Made by a program: the position numbers and the translations under genes. Below the pieces are notes generated by a model that saw only the letters and a list, made by a program, of their open reading frames with translations, was not told the origin of the DNA and did no database searches. A stretch of DNA of 64,000 bases from Janthinobacterium sp. (GTDB lineage Bacteria > Pseudomonadota > Gammaproteobacteria > Burkholderiales > Burkholderiaceae_D): assembly GCF_009923995.1 (NCBI RefSeq), contig NZ_RFSK01000011.1:1-64000 (forward strand), in the 5' to 3' direction. Of the stretch, positions 53,664 through 63,985 are shown piece by piece. Each line of letters opens with the position of its first letter. The stretch's first letter is position 1.

Positions 53664-54260
53664 ATGCACATCAGTACATCCCGTTTGCGCCCTTGCCTCG
53701 CCGCCGCCTGCCTGTGCGGCCTCTTGGCGCAGCCGGCCCTGGCCGTCGACGTGGGCGGCGTCAGGCTGGACGAGACGGTACAGCTGGCCAACCGCGAACT
53801 CAAGCTCAACGGCGCCGGCGTGCGCTATAAAGTCATCTTCAAGGTCTACACGATCGCCCTGTACCTGCCGGAAAAGAAAACCCAGCTGGCCGACATCCTC
53901 GCGCTGCCCGGGCCGCGCCGTCTCGAGATCGTCATGCTGCGCGACATCACCTCCGACGAACTGGGGCAAGCCTTCATGCAGGGCTTGAACCGCAGTTCCG
54001 ACCAGGCCGACCGCACGCGCCTGCTGAGCCAGACGATGCAGTTCGGCGCCATGTTCGAGATGGTCCCGGGCCTGAAGAAGGGCGACATCCTGACCGTCGA
54101 CTGGCTGCCGGAGGAAGGCACTTTATGCAAGCTGAACGGCAAGCAAGTGGGCGACAAGGTGCCCGAGCTGGCTTTCTACAATGCGCTGCTGAAAATCTGG
54201 ATCGGCGCCCATCCCGCCGATACCCAGCTGCGCGCCCACTTGCTGGGCGACGTGGCGTAG
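53664..54260 (+). CDS. Chalcone isomerase-like periplasmic protein
   Basis: A 198-residue protein with a signal peptide (cleaved after about 27, AQPALAVDVGG) followed by VRLDETVQLANRELKLNGAG and YKVIFKVYTIALYLPEKKTQ, a typical bacterial chalcone-isomerase-like start, and RRLEIVMLRDITSDELGQAF. The bacterial family adopts the CHI fold but usually lacks the isomerase residues; its role, perhaps lipid binding, is uncertain. A consensus DnaA box TTATCCACA lies at 53629-53637, about 30 bases before the start, in the promoter region. Confidence 0.85.
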   Translation: MHISTSRLRPCLAAACLCGLLAQPALAVDVGGVRLDETVQLANRELKLNGAGVRYKVIFKVYTIALYLPEKKTQLADILALPGPRRLEIVMLRDITSDELGQAFMQGLNRSSDQADRTRLLSQTMQFGAMFEMVPGLKKGDILTVDWLPEEGTLCKLNGKQVGDKVPELAFYNALLKIWIGAHPADTQLRAHLLGDVA

Positions 54261-54282
54261 GCAAAAACGCGGGCGTAAAAAA

Positions 54283-54302
54283 AGCCGGTGCGCACACCGG
54301 CT
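54283..54302 (-). terminator. Terminator of the small membrane protein gene
   Basis: AGCCGGTG, a 4-base loop and CACCGGCT followed on the minus strand by a run of seven Ts, 22 bases past the stop at 54324. It may also stop transcription from the CHI-like gene. Confidence 0.85.
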
Positions 54303-54323
54303 GGTCTTTCCGTCACAGCGAGC

Positions 54324-54629
54324 TTATGCGCGTGTCGACAGGGCGCGCAGTTCGGCGGCATTGCTCGGCGACACGCCATCCATCTTGCCCAGGGTGCGCT
54401 TGAGCGCCTGCGCTTCGCGCATCTGCTGGCGCGCCAGGCGCTCTTCGCGGCTCAGTTTGGGACGCACCACCAGCACCATGGCGCGGGCGATGCCCACCAG
54501 CAAGGGCTTGAACAGCAGGGCGAAGGCGCCCGCGGCGACGATCACCAGCACGATTTGCAGGGCGTTGAGCAGGGAAATCTCCAGCACGGGTGCGGATACT
54601 GCGTACAGGGCGGAGGCGAAGGTAGACAT
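54324..54629 (-). CDS. Small membrane protein of unknown function
   Basis: A 101-residue protein with one or two hydrophobic segments (residues 3-20 weak, 22-50 strong, LLNALQIVLVIVAAGAFALL) and a basic cytoplasmic tail (RPKLSREERLARQQMREAQA). No family recognised. The ATG at 54629 with GGAAC upstream is preferred; longer starts at 54644 or 54680 are possible. It stands alone between two convergent or divergent genes and has its own terminator. Confidence 0.65.
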   Translation of the reverse strand: MSTFASALYAVSAPVLEISLLNALQIVLVIVAAGAFALLFKPLLVGIARAMVLVVRPKLSREERLARQQMREAQALKRTLGKMDGVSPSNAAELRALSTRA

Positions 54630-54825
54630 ACTGTTCCAGTGCATTATAGAATTTGCCAGTACTATAGTGCAGTGCAACATATAAATCTAATTCCATTTCC
54701 TGATACCAATTATATGAATCGTGAATGGAAAACTGTAATATTTTTTTACGAGTGAAAATATTCGTGCCCGGCGCGGTTTACACTCCTGACTAATTCTTCG
54801 AATTCAACTTTTATCTGGGCTTTCC

Positions 54826-55806
54826 ATGAGTTTTCTGACGCTGGATCTGAACTTGCTGCGTGTTTTCGACGCCGTCATGACGGAACAAAACCTGACGCGC
54901 GCAGCCGGCCACCTGGCGATGACGCAGCCGGCGGTATCGAACGCCATCAAGCGCCTGCGCGAAAGCCTCGGTGACGAATTGCTGATCCGCACGGCCTATG
55001 GCGTGAAACCCACGCCGCGCGCCGAAGCCCTGTGGCCTTCCGTGCGCTCGGCCCTGGCCAGCCTGGAAGCGGCCGTCACGCCGGAAACCTTCGACGTGTC
55101 GAAAACCCACGCCACCTTCCGCATGGCCATGGCCGACGCCACGGCCGCGTTCTGGCTGCCCTCGCTGATGCGCTCGATCGAACGGGAAGCGCCGGGCGTG
55201 AACGTGCGCATGATGCCGCTGACCACGCGCGAACCGCGCCCCATGCTGCTGCGCGGCGACATCGACCTGGCCGTGGGCTTCTTTCCCGGCGTGGCGGCGC
55301 AATTGTCGAGCGATACCAGCTCGCCCATCCGCCATGAGCGCCTGTATTCGGGCAAGTATGTGTGCGTGATGCGGCGCGGCCATCCGCTGGCCAAGGTGGA
55401 ACTCAACCTGGATAACTATTGCGCGGCGAATCACCTGCTGGTGAGCTTTTCCGGCCGCGCCCACGGCCTCGTCGACGAAGCGCTGGCGCAGATCCACCGC
55501 GAACGCCGCATTTTACTGACGGTGAACCAGTTCTTCACGGCCGGGCGCGTCGTCGCCAATTCCGACCTGATCACCGTCCTGCCGCGCCACCTGATCGCCT
55601 CGACGGGCATGACGGAATCCCTGCTGTACAAGGATTTGCCGTTCACCTTGCCGGCCGTCCACCTGGACATGCTGTGGCACGAGCGCGACGCCCGCAGCCC
55701 CGCCCACAAATGGCTGCGCAACCACCTGGAAGAAATGAATACGCCCACCCTGCGCTCGGCCACGGCGGCCGGCGGCGGCGTGGCGCCGAAACCGCATATC
55801 GAGTAA
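54826..55806 (+). CDS. LysR-family transcriptional regulator
   Basis: A 326-residue regulator beginning SFLTLDLNLLRVFDAVMTEQ, with HTH NLTRAAGHLAMTQPAVSNAI and an effector domain with MAMADATAAFWLPSLMRSIE and RGDIDLAVGFFPG. The start pattern DLNLLRVFDAV puts it in the NahR/NodD/SyrM branch, which often responds to aromatic compounds. The C-terminus has an extra Gly/Ala-rich tail of about 20 residues. No divergent target gene is adjacent except the small membrane protein. It ends in a bidirectional terminator. Confidence 0.9.
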   Translation: MSFLTLDLNLLRVFDAVMTEQNLTRAAGHLAMTQPAVSNAIKRLRESLGDELLIRTAYGVKPTPRAEALWPSVRSALASLEAAVTPETFDVSKTHATFRMAMADATAAFWLPSLMRSIEREAPGVNVRMMPLTTREPRPMLLRGDIDLAVGFFPGVAAQLSSDTSSPIRHERLYSGKYVCVMRRGHPLAKVELNLDNYCAANHLLVSFSGRAHGLVDEALAQIHRERRILLTVNQFFTAGRVVANSDLITVLPRHLIASTGMTESLLYKDLPFTLPAVHLDMLWHERDARSPAHKWLRNHLEEMNTPTLRSATAAGGGVAPKPHIE

Positions 55807-55824
55807 ATGATCTGCCAGCACCAG

Positions 55825-55858
55825 AAAAAACGCCTGATGAGTAATCATCAGGCGTTTT
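55825..55858. terminator. Bidirectional terminator between LysR and chemoreceptor genes
   Basis: CGCCTGATGA, a 4-base loop and TCATCAGGCG, flanked by six As on one side and four Ts on the other, between two convergent stops. Confidence 0.9.
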
Positions 55859-55859
55859 G

Positions 55860-57422
55860 CTATGCGTGGCTGCTGGAGCGGTAGCCGACCCGGAACCCGC
55901 CCCAGTGCTTGCCCTCGACGTGGATGGGCACGGACAAGTCGTGCATGACCTCGCCCGTGTCGCGTTTATACGTCTGCAACAGGAACGGCTTGGTATTGCT
56001 GCCGCAGCGCTTGCCCGTGCGGTCGCTGAAGATGCGCTTGGTGCGGTTATTGATGATATCGGTGGCGTAATCGCCCGTCAGCGGCTGGGAAAACTTCTTG
56101 TTGTGCGTTGGAAAGTATCCATTGTTGTCGACGGCGCCCGCGTACGCCAGATGGGGCAGGGCGGCCAGCACGCCTTCCTGCAGGTCCGGCAGAACCTTGT
56201 CCGTGAATGCGTCGAACTGCGTGTTGTGCTTGGGCGGATTGGTGTTCGGGATGGGCCGGTAGTGGCGGTCGAACAGGGCTTCGCGCGTGATGCGGCCCGA
56301 GGCGATGGCATGCTCGAACAATTTGCCCACCTCGCGCGCGGCGCGCTGGGCGGCCTCGCGGATTTCATCGTGGGGCGTGGCCACGCTCGCTTCGCCGAGA
56401 GCGCCGGCGATCACTTCGGCCCGCTCGGCCAGGGCCATCGCCGACTGCGTGGCGCGCGGCAATTCCGCGTTGGTCGACAGCATGCTGTCGCGGATTTGCC
56501 CGATGGCATCGGCGATCACCTGCGTCGTGTCGACGTGCTCGCGCGAGGCGCGGGCAATCTGCCCGATCTCGTCCTCGGACACGCCCGACGATTCCTCGAT
56601 ATGGCTGAGCGAGGCATGCACGCTTTCCACATTGCGCGCCGCTTCCGTCACGCCGGCCGCCAGCGAGCGCATGCCGCGCGCGGCTTTTTCCGCCTGTTCA
56701 TTGATTTCGCGCACCATCACGCTGATTTCATCGGACGCTTCCTTGGTGCGCTGCGCCAGTTGCCGCACTTCCCCGGCCACCACGGCAAAGCCGCGCCCGT
56801 GTTCCCCGGCGCGGGCCGCCTCGATGGCGGCATTCAGCGCCAGCAGATTGGTGCGCGCGGAAATATCGGAAATGGCTTCCGTGAAGCCCGTGATGCGTTT
56901 GGATTTTTCCTGCAGGCTCAGCATGGTGCTGGACGCGCCTTGCGCCTCTTCGCGGGCGCTATTGATGCGCCGCAAGCCCTGGTCCACTTCGGCCCGCGCC
57001 GCCACGCTTTCCTGCCGCACGCCGGCCGCCACTTTGGCGGCCCGTTCCGCATTGGCGGCGATCTTTTCCGTCATGACCGCATTTTGTCCGGAACTGTCGG
57101 CGATGTCGCTGGCCGTCTGCACGTCCAGTTCCACCTTCTGTTTGACGGAGTCGACAAAATACGACGTTTCCGCCGCCCCGATCATGATGGCGTCGATGGC
57201 CTTGCCCACCGTGTCGGTGAACTGCTGCAAGCCCGTGTCGCCGCGGGGGCGGCTGGCCAGCGCCAGCAGCGCGGCGCCCGTGCAGGCGGCCACGCAGGCA
57301 ATCAGATAGGGAGAGGCGCCGCCGCCCAGCGCCAGCAGCAGATAAACCAGGCAACAGGCGACGGCCATGGCCAGGATCGTGAATACAAAGAAACGCACCA
57401 GCTGATGCTGCAACTGCTTCAT
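55860..57422 (-). CDS. Methyl-accepting chemotaxis protein with C-terminal sensor domain
   Basis: A 520-residue chemoreceptor. Two N-terminal hydrophobic helices (about 10-35 and 38-57) with almost no periplasmic loop are followed by the signalling coiled coil; its hairpin tip reads [20 protein letters not shown] and [20 protein letters not shown]. After the signalling domain comes an extra domain of about 130 residues ([20 protein letters not shown], later [18 protein letters not shown] and [20 protein letters not shown]) that looks PAS/Cache-like. Sensing should be in the cytosol. The ATG at 57422 with GGGG upstream is the start. Confidence 0.88.
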   Translation of the reverse strand: MKQLQHQLVRFFVFTILAMAVACCLVYLLLALGGGASPYLIACVAACTGAALLALASRPRGDTGLQQFTDTVGKAIDAIMIGAAETSYFVDSVKQKVELDVQTASDIADSSGQNAVMTEKIAANAERAAKVAAGVRQESVAARAEVDQGLRRINSAREEAQGASSTMLSLQEKSKRITGFTEAISDISARTNLLALNAAIEAARAGEHGRGFAVVAGEVRQLAQRTKEASDEISVMVREINEQAEKAARGMRSLAAGVTEAARNVESVHASLSHIEESSGVSEDEIGQIARASREHVDTTQVIADAIGQIRDSMLSTNAELPRATQSAMALAERAEVIAGALGEASVATPHDEIREAAQRAAREVGKLFEHAIASGRITREALFDRHYRPIPNTNPPKHNTQFDAFTDKVLPDLQEGVLAALPHLAYAGAVDNNGYFPTHNKKFSQPLTGDYATDIINNRTKRIFSDRTGKRCGSNTKPFLLQTYKRDTGEVMHDLSVPIHVEGKHWGGFRVGYRSSSHA

Positions 57423-57624
57423 TTGTCCCCCGCTGCGAGAACCCGTCCCCCTCCCGTGGAGAAGGGGGTGTAACCGTATGCGGATGGGCACGATTGCCCG
57501 CCTTGCACCCTGAACTGGCGTCTGCGCGTCGTTTCAGGCGGCTACCGGATGGCAGAATTGTGGTTCTACCCTACAACATTTGTTCCGATAGCTCAATCAG
57601 AAAAACGGCAGCACTACACCGGGG

Positions 57625-58080
57625 TCACTTAATCGGCAATTTGGTGGTGTTTTTGACCTCTTCCATGACGGCATAAGTGTGGGTTTCCCGCACACCTTTT
57701 TGCAACAGCGTCTTGCCCAGGAATTCGCGGTAAGCGGCCATATCCTTGACGCGCGCCTTGACCAGGTAATCGAAACCGCCGGCCACCATGTGACATTCCA
57801 GTACCTCTGGAATGATTTGTACGCTATGCTTGAAGGCGTCGAACACTTCCGGTGTCGTGCGATCGAGCACGACTTCGATAAACACCAGCAACGAGACGTC
57901 GAGCAGCTGCGGGTTCAACTGGGCCGTATAGCCCATGATGTAGCCCGATTCGTGCAGCTTGCGCACGCGCTCCAGGCAGGCGGCCGGCGACAGGTTCACG
58001 CGCGCGGCCAGTTCCACGTTGCTGATGCGTCCATCACTCTGCAATTCCATCAAGATTTTCTTACTGATCTTGTCCAGCAT
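57625..58080 (-). CDS. Lrp/AsnC-family regulator (probable putA regulator)
   Basis: A 151-residue protein: HTH LDKISKKILMELQSDGRISN and ELAARVNLSPAACLERVRKL, then a RAM domain with TAQLNPQLLDVSLLVFIEVV and HMVAGGFDYLVKARVKDMAA. The ATG at 58080 has a GGGGGTGA site; an ATG at 58095 is less well placed. It is divergent from putA; in many proteobacteria such a gene (PutR, BkdR or Lrp type) activates putA in response to proline. The PutA here lacks its own DNA-binding domain, which supports this role. Confidence 0.9.
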   Translation of the reverse strand: MLDKISKKILMELQSDGRISNVELAARVNLSPAACLERVRKLHESGYIMGYTAQLNPQLLDVSLLVFIEVVLDRTTPEVFDAFKHSVQIIPEVLECHMVAGGFDYLVKARVKDMAAYREFLGKTLLQKGVRETHTYAVMEEVKNTTKLPIK

Positions 58081-58287
58081 GCGAATCACCCCCATATAAA
58101 TATTATTTGGTTAAATTGTCGCATCAAAAACTATCTATTGCTAGTCCTCTGTATTACCAGAATTAATCCATAAGAATCCCCTTTACAATCGAATCATCTT
58201 AACGTTCGACTTTCTGTATTTTTTTGCACCAAAAAAGAGCAAAAATTACCGCAGGTTTCGTCCCATTTTTCCTTGTAAAGAGTCCCT

Positions 58288-61200
58288 ATGCACCCTGCTG
58301 GCCCTTCGGCTTTTACCCCGATTCCCTTTGCTGCGCTCCAGGCGGAAATCCTGCCCGAAGCGACGCCACACCGCGCCGCCATCACTGCCGCCTATAGGCG
58401 CGACGAGGTTTCCGCCGTGCAGTGGCTATTGCAACAAGTGCGCGCCAGCAGCACCGAAACGACGGCCGAAGGCCAGGCCCTGGCGCACCGCCTTGTCTCG
58501 AACGTGCGCCAAAAACGCACACGCGCGTCCGGTGTCGATGCACTGATGCATGAGTTCTCGCTGTCCTCGGAAGAGGGTGTTGCATTGATGTGTCTGGCTG
58601 AAGCGCTGTTGCGTATACCCGACAGTCAAACGGCCGACCGCCTGATCGCCGACAAGATCAGCAAAGGCGACTGGCGCAAGCACCTGGGCGAATCGCCGTC
58701 GCTGTTCGTCAATGCGGCCACGTGGGGCTTGCTGATTACGGGAAAATTGGTCAGTACCAGCAGCGAATCGGGCCTCGGTTCGGCCATGACCAAGCTCATC
58801 GCCAAGGGCGGCGAGCCGCTGATCCGCAAAGGCGTCGACCTGGCCATGCGCATGCTGGGCAACCAGTTCGTGACGGGCCAGACCATCGAGGAAGCCTTGA
58901 AAAACAGCCGCGACAACGAAACGCGCGGCTACCGCTATTCCTACGACATGCTGGGCGAGGCGGCCCTGACGGAAAAAGACGCGGCCAGCTACTATGCCTC
59001 GTATGAAACGGCGATCCACGCCATCGGCAAGGCGTCGAACGGCCGCGGCATCAAGAACGGCCCCGGCATTTCCGTCAAACTGTCGGCCCTGCACGCGCGC
59101 TACAGCCGCGCCCAGCACGCCCGCGTCATGCAGGAATTGCTGCCCAAGGTCAAAGCCCTGCTCTTGCTGGCAAAACAGTACAACATCGGCTTCAACATCG
59201 ATGCGGAAGAAACGGACCGCCTGGAACTGTCGCTGGACCTGATGGAAGCACTTGCCTTTGATACCGATCTGGCCGGCTTTGACGGCATCGGCTACGTGGT
59301 GCAGGCCTACCAGAAGCGCTGCCCGTTTGCCATCGATTACCTGATCGACCTGGCCAAGCGCAGCGGCCGCAAGTTCATGGTGCGCCTGGTGAAGGGCGCG
59401 TATTGGGACGCGGAAATCAAGCGCGCGCAAGTCGACGGCCAGGAAGGCTATCCCGTCTACACGCGCAAGGTCTACACGGACGTGTCCTACCTCGTGTGCG
59501 CGCAGAAACTGCTGGGCGCCAGCGGCCTGATCTACCCGCAATTTGCCACGCACAACGCGCAAACCCTGTCGACCATCTTTACCTGGGCGAAACGCGACGG
59601 CATCACCGACTACGAATTCCAGTGCCTGCACGGCATGGGCGAGACCCTGTACGACCAGGTCGTCGGCCCGGCCAACCTGGACAAGCCCTGCCGCATCTAC
59701 GCCCCCGTCGGCTCGCACGAAACCCTGCTGGCCTACCTGGTGCGCCGCCTGCTGGAAAACGGCGCCAACTCGTCCTTCGTCAACCAGATCGTCGACGAGA
59801 GCGTGGCCATCGATAGCCTGATCCGCGATCCGCTGGAACAGGCGCGCCTGCAGGGCGGCTTGCCGCACCCGTCGATTCCCTTGCCGCTGGACATGTTTGG
59901 CAGCGAACGCAAGAACTCGGCCGGCCTGGACCTGTCGAACGAGGACACCTTGCGCACCCTGGCCGCCGGCCTGGCGCAGCAGCAGCAATGGCAGGCGGGT
60001 CCCCTGATCGACGGCGCCGTCAGCCTGAATGCGCCCACACATGCCATCCACAATCCGGCGCAGCACGACGATCTCGTCGGCAAGGTCATGGAAGCGGGCC
60101 CGGCGGACGTGGAAACGGCCCTGGCCAGCGCCAGCGCCTACGCCATGGACTGGCAAACGACGGAACCGTCGCTGCGCGCGCAAGCCCTGCAGCGCGCCGC
60201 CGACCTGTTCGAGGAACACCATATCGAGCTGATGGCCCTGGCGGTGCGCGAAGCGGGCAAGTCCTTGCCGAACGCCATCGCGGAAATCCGCGAAGCCGTC
60301 GACTTCCTGCGCTACTACGCGGCGCAGGTGGAACATGCGCCGAACAGCCTGGCGCTCGGTCCCGTGACCTGCATCAGCCCGTGGAATTTCCCATTGGCCA
60401 TCTTCACGGGCCAGCTGGCCGCCGCCCTGGCGGCCGGCAACGTGGTACTGGCCAAGCCGGCCGAGCAAACGCCGCTGATCGCCCACCGCGCCGTGCAATT
60501 GCTGCACGCGGCGGGCGTGCCGCGGGGCGCGCTGCAATTCTTGCCCGGCAGCGGAGAAGTGGTCGGTGCCGGCCTGTGCAATGACGCGCGTGTCAAAGGC
60601 GTGATTTTCACGGGTTCGACGGAAGTGGCGCAATTGATCAACCGCAACCTGGCCGCGCGCGCCGTCGCCGAAGGCATCGACCTGCCCCTGATCGCCGAGA
60701 CGGGCGGACAGAATGCCCTGATCGTCGATTCCTCCGCCTTGCCGGAGCAGGTGGTGCAGGACGTGATGTCGTCCGCCTTCGACAGCGCCGGCCAGCGCTG
60801 CTCGGCCTTGCGCGTGCTGTTCCTGCAAGCGGAAATCGCCGACAAGACCATCCACATGCTGAAAGGCGCCATGCAGGAGTTGCGCGTTGGCAATCCTGAC
60901 CGCCTGGCCACGGATATCGGCCCCGTCATCGATGCGGAAGCGCAAGGCAATCTGCTGGCGCACATCAACAAGATGAAAACCGTGGCCCTCGACCACTATT
61001 CGCTCGACCTGCCGACCGTGAAAGGCACGTTTGTCGCGCCGACCGTGCTGGAAATCAAGTCGCTGGAGCAACTGACGCACGAAGTCTTCGGCCCCGTGCT
61101 GCACGTGATCCGCTACAAGCGGGCCGAACTGCCGCAACTGGTGCAATCGATCAATGACAGCGGCTACGGTCTGACCCTGGGCATCCATACGCGCATCGAT

Positions 61201-61941
61201 GAAACCATCGACTTCATCACCAAGCGCGCGCACGTGGGCAATATCTACGTGAACCGCAACATCGTCGGCGCCGTCGTCGGCGTGCAGCCCTTCGGCGGCG
61301 AGGGCAAATCGGGGACGGGTCCGAAAGCGGGCGGCCCCCTGTACCTGAAGCGCCTGCAGCGCAACGCGCCGGCCGGCGCGCAGCACCAGCGCCAGGCGCC
61401 GCCAGCCCTCGACGCGCTGACCGTGTGGGCCAAGATGCATGGCCACGACCAGGTGCAGCAGCTGGCGCAGGAATACGCGCGTACGACCTTGCTGGGCAGC
61501 ACCACCGTCTTGCCGGGCCCGACGGGCGAACGCAATACCCTGAGCTTTGCCCCGCGCGGCACGATCTTGTGCGCGGCAGCCACTTCCGGCACCTTGATGA
61601 ACCAGCTGGCAGCCGTGCTGGCGACAGGCAACCAGGCCCTCGTGATGGCGCAATCGGCTGGCCTGATTCCCGGCGACCTGCCGGCCGCGCTGAAGGACCG
61701 CATCCAGGTCATCCATGATCTTGCGTCCATTCAACAGGATTTCCAGATCGCCATGATCGAGCCCAGCCTCGATGGCCAGCTCAAAGCGCCGCTGGCGGCC
61801 CGGGAAGGCGCCCTGGTGGGCACCATCGCCACCACGCAGGAAGGTGTCATCCCCCTGTGGCGCCTGGTCGCCGAGCGGGCCCTGTGCGTGAACACGACGG
61901 CGGCAGGCGGTAACGCCAGTCTGATGATGCTGAGTGTCTAA
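58288..61941 (+). CDS. putA: Bifunctional proline dehydrogenase / P5C dehydrogenase
   Basis: A 1217-residue PutA. There is no N-terminal ribbon-helix-helix; the protein starts with the helical arm. The FAD-binding PRODH barrel (about 140-470) contains LSALHARYSRAQHARVMQEL and YPVYTRKVYTDVSYLVCAQK. The aldehyde dehydrogenase domain (about 550-1000) has CISPWNFPLAIFTGQLAAAL, FTGSTEVAQLINRNL and catalytic Cys838 in GQRCSALRVLF. A C-terminal ALDH-like extra domain follows. It oxidises proline to glutamate at the membrane with channelling between sites. Because it lacks the repressor domain, regulation presumably falls to the divergent Lrp-type gene. Confidence 0.96.
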   Translation: MHPAGPSAFTPIPFAALQAEILPEATPHRAAITAAYRRDEVSAVQWLLQQVRASSTETTAEGQALAHRLVSNVRQKRTRASGVDALMHEFSLSSEEGVALMCLAEALLRIPDSQTADRLIADKISKGDWRKHLGESPSLFVNAATWGLLITGKLVSTSSESGLGSAMTKLIAKGGEPLIRKGVDLAMRMLGNQFVTGQTIEEALKNSRDNETRGYRYSYDMLGEAALTEKDAASYYASYETAIHAIGKASNGRGIKNGPGISVKLSALHARYSRAQHARVMQELLPKVKALLLLAKQYNIGFNIDAEETDRLELSLDLMEALAFDTDLAGFDGIGYVVQAYQKRCPFAIDYLIDLAKRSGRKFMVRLVKGAYWDAEIKRAQVDGQEGYPVYTRKVYTDVSYLVCAQKLLGASGLIYPQFATHNAQTLSTIFTWAKRDGITDYEFQCLHGMGETLYDQVVGPANLDKPCRIYAPVGSHETLLAYLVRRLLENGANSSFVNQIVDESVAIDSLIRDPLEQARLQGGLPHPSIPLPLDMFGSERKNSAGLDLSNEDTLRTLAAGLAQQQQWQAGPLIDGAVSLNAPTHAIHNPAQHDDLVGKVMEAGPADVETALASASAYAMDWQTTEPSLRAQALQRAADLFEEHHIELMALAVREAGKSLPNAIAEIREAVDFLRYYAAQVEHAPNSLALGPVTCISPWNFPLAIFTGQLAAALAAGNVVLAKPAEQTPLIAHRAVQLLHAAGVPRGALQFLPGSGEVVGAGLCNDARVKGVIFTGSTEVAQLINRNLAARAVAEGIDLPLIAETGGQNALIVDSSALPEQVVQDVMSSAFDSAGQRCSALRVLFLQAEIADKTIHMLKGAMQELRVGNPDRLATDIGPVIDAEAQGNLLAHINKMKTVALDHYSLDLPTVKGTFVAPTVLEIKSLEQLTHEVFGPVLHVIRYKRAELPQLVQSINDSGYGLTLGIHTRIDETIDFITKRAHVGNIYVNRNIVGAVVGVQPFGGEGKSGTGPKAGGPLYLKRLQRNAPAGAQHQRQAPPALDALTVWAKMHGHDQVQQLAQEYARTTLLGSTTVLPGPTGERNTLSFAPRGTILCAAATSGTLMNQLAAVLATGNQALVMAQSAGLIPGDLPAALKDRIQVIHDLASIQQDFQIAMIEPSLDGQLKAPLAAREGALVGTIATTQEGVIPLWRLVAERALCVNTTAAGGNASLMMLSV

Positions 61942-62058
61942 AGGAAGCTGAGAAAAAGTCCATGGCGTTATTGCCTTGCCTGGCCGTACATTCGTACTGC
62001 CTGCGGCAAGGCGCCTGGCCCTGAACATTTTTCAGGCTCCTTTGTTGTTAAGTAAAAA

Positions 62059-62088
62059 GGGCAGAACCAGTGGTTCTGCCCTTTTTTT
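62059..62088. terminator. Intrinsic terminator between putA and mtnN
   Basis: GGGCAGAACC-AGT-GGTTCTGCCC followed by seven Ts; As on the other side make it work in both directions for the convergent putA and mtnN genes. Confidence 0.92.
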
Positions 62089-62106
62089 ATGCATTGACCC
62101 AAAAAA

Positions 62107-62883
62107 TCAGCCAGCCAGGCGCCGGCACAGCTGTTGAATCACGGCAAACGCGTACGGCGACGCGACCGTCTGCACGAAACGCATGAAGTCGACGGCCGCC
62201 TCTTCGTTGGCATTGTCGGAAACGGTGCGCATGACCGTAAACGGCACGCCCAGCTCAAAACACACTTGCGCCACGGCCGCGCCTTCCATCTCGAGGGCCA
62301 GCAAATCGGGCAAATCCGCCTTCAATTGCCGCACCTGCGCGGCGCTGCTGATGAACTGGTCGCCGCTGGCGATCATGCCGCGGTGCACTTGCGCGTGCTG
62401 CAAGCCAAATTCCACGACCTCGGCTGGCTTGAGCACGCTGGAAACATCGTCACGCAGGAAATCGGCGGCGGCGCCAGCCAGCTGCGTGCTCAATTCCCGG
62501 TCCGTGGCAAAACGCTGCAGTCCCGTCAGCGGCACTTCGAAGCGGGGAAACAGAGGGCGGGCATCCATATCGTGCTGCAACAGCGCTTCGGCCACGACGA
62601 TATCGCCCACTTTCACGTGTTTATCCCCGCTGCCGGCCACGCCCGTGAAGACGATGTGGGTAACTCCGTACTTTTCCACAAGGATGGAAGCCGTCATGGC
62701 GGCGGCAACCTTGCCCAGACGCGACAGGACGCACACAGCGTCGATATTCCACAGGGTCCCCAGGGTGTAGTCGCGCATGCCGTGTGAACGCCTCTGGGGG
62801 CCTTGCATGGCTTCTACCAGCCCCTGCTGTTCTTCGTGCAAGGCACTGATGATGCCTAAACGCATTTTTTTAGGTGAATTCAT
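62107..62883 (-). CDS. mtnN: 5'-methylthioadenosine / S-adenosylhomocysteine nucleosidase
   Basis: A 258-residue PNP-family protein. GIISALHEEQQGLVEAM is the start, VFTGVAGSGDKHVKVGDIVV the phosphate/ribose region, LALEMEGAAVAQVCFELGVP the ribose-binding Met-Glu, and MRTVSDNANEEA holds the catalytic Asp in the SDNAN motif. It cleaves MTA and SAH to adenine and the thioribose or ribosyl product. The ATG at 62883 gives a short extra N-terminus; 62865 (MRLGI) is also possible and neither has a good ribosome site. It is the last gene before oriC. Confidence 0.92.
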   Translation of the reverse strand: MNSPKKMRLGIISALHEEQQGLVEAMQGPQRRSHGMRDYTLGTLWNIDAVCVLSRLGKVAAAMTASILVEKYGVTHIVFTGVAGSGDKHVKVGDIVVAEALLQHDMDARPLFPRFEVPLTGLQRFATDRELSTQLAGAAADFLRDDVSSVLKPAEVVEFGLQHAQVHRGMIASGDQFISSAAQVRQLKADLPDLLALEMEGAAVAQVCFELGVPFTVMRTVSDNANEEAAVDFMRFVQTVASPYAFAVIQQLCRRLAG

Positions 62884-62988
62884 GCTGTTTTTACAGGTTT
62901 TCAGGATTGCCAAACGGTTTTCATGGCGAAAACAGCTATTCCGGTGACTTTTCTACCGTGCGCGTTTGTCTCTGTGTTTTAAATAAAG

Positions 62989-63043
62989 ATGTATACATAA
63001 AAATAGTAGTGATAGTAAACGGCCATTTTTCTGTGGATAAGTC
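62989..63043. repeat. oriC unwinding module 1
   Basis: GTATACATAAAAATAGTAGT, then GATAGTAAACGG, a T-run and TGTGGATAAG. The trinucleotide run next to a DnaA box across a short GC step is the arrangement described for DnaA-trio elements. Confidence 0.7.
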
Positions 63044-63450
63044 GGTATACCGTATAAAAATCATCGACTTGGCGTACAAAAAAGTAGGCGCACAAGCATT
63101 GTATCTACGGAGGACTTGTTTGGGATAAAAATCGGCTTGTGGACAAAGAACGACTTTTCCCACATCTCATCCTGTGGATATGCAGGCACTTATCCACACC
63201 GGCAAGCAAAAATCACGGATTTTCTTGCTGTCGTGGCATGTTTGACGCGCTTCACTGTCCCCCATGCTTGTCGGGCAATCCACCTTGAACGAACACGAGC
63301 GCTGTTCTTGCACGGACCTTGGCATCCAGGTGATTCCTGGAAGACGGTTTGGCAGTGGGTCTGAGTGTCGCCGTTGGCTTTTTTTTTTGGTCGTTTTTGC
63401 TTGTTTTTTGGAAATATCCCCGGACTTCCGTTTTTTTTGTCGGTTTACAA

Positions 63451-63510
63451 TAGATCTATATATAAAAATAGTAGTAATAGTAAACGCGTTTTTTTCTGTG
63501 GATAAGTCGC
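63451..63510. repeat. oriC unwinding module 2
   Basis: TATATATAAAAATAGTAGTA, ATAGTAAACGCG, seven Ts and TGTGGATAAG, nearly identical to module 1 and 465 bases from it. Confidence 0.7.
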
Positions 63511-63927
63511 CTTTTTTCAACAGGATCAAGCGTTTACGTGAAAAATAAAGCGTGCATAATCGCTGTATCGCGCGAGGAGCAAAATTGTATAAAATGCGGG
63601 CCTGCGCATAACTTCGTGTTTACTCACAAGTCATCCTGTGGATATCAAGTGACTTATCCACAATCGCTTCAAATTCCCCCTCTTTTCGACGTCGAATGGC
63701 TGGCTGGCAAGATGCCTGGCCAGGCCGGTTGACAATTCTATTTTGCGAAACGGTTTGGCAGTGCTGTTGGCGTGATGTCGGCCGTGCCGGTTTTCGTCGC
63801 TCAGTTGTTGGCTCGATTTTTTTTTGTCAGTGAACGCCGTTCGTCGGCTTTTTTTTTGACGACAAGCGGGCGAAGCTGCTTGACGGAGAAGGGCAGGCAA
63901 AACGTGTCTTGTCGGGTTTACCTTAAC

Positions 63928-63985
63928 AAGATCGTATACAAGAATAGTAATAGTAGTTAACGGCGGCAACTTCTGTGGATAAGTC
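63928..63985. repeat. oriC unwinding module 3
   Basis: GTATACAAGAATAGTAATAG, TAGTTAACGG, a short spacer and TGTGGATAAG, 477 bases after module 2 and closest to the expected dnaA gene. Confidence 0.65.
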
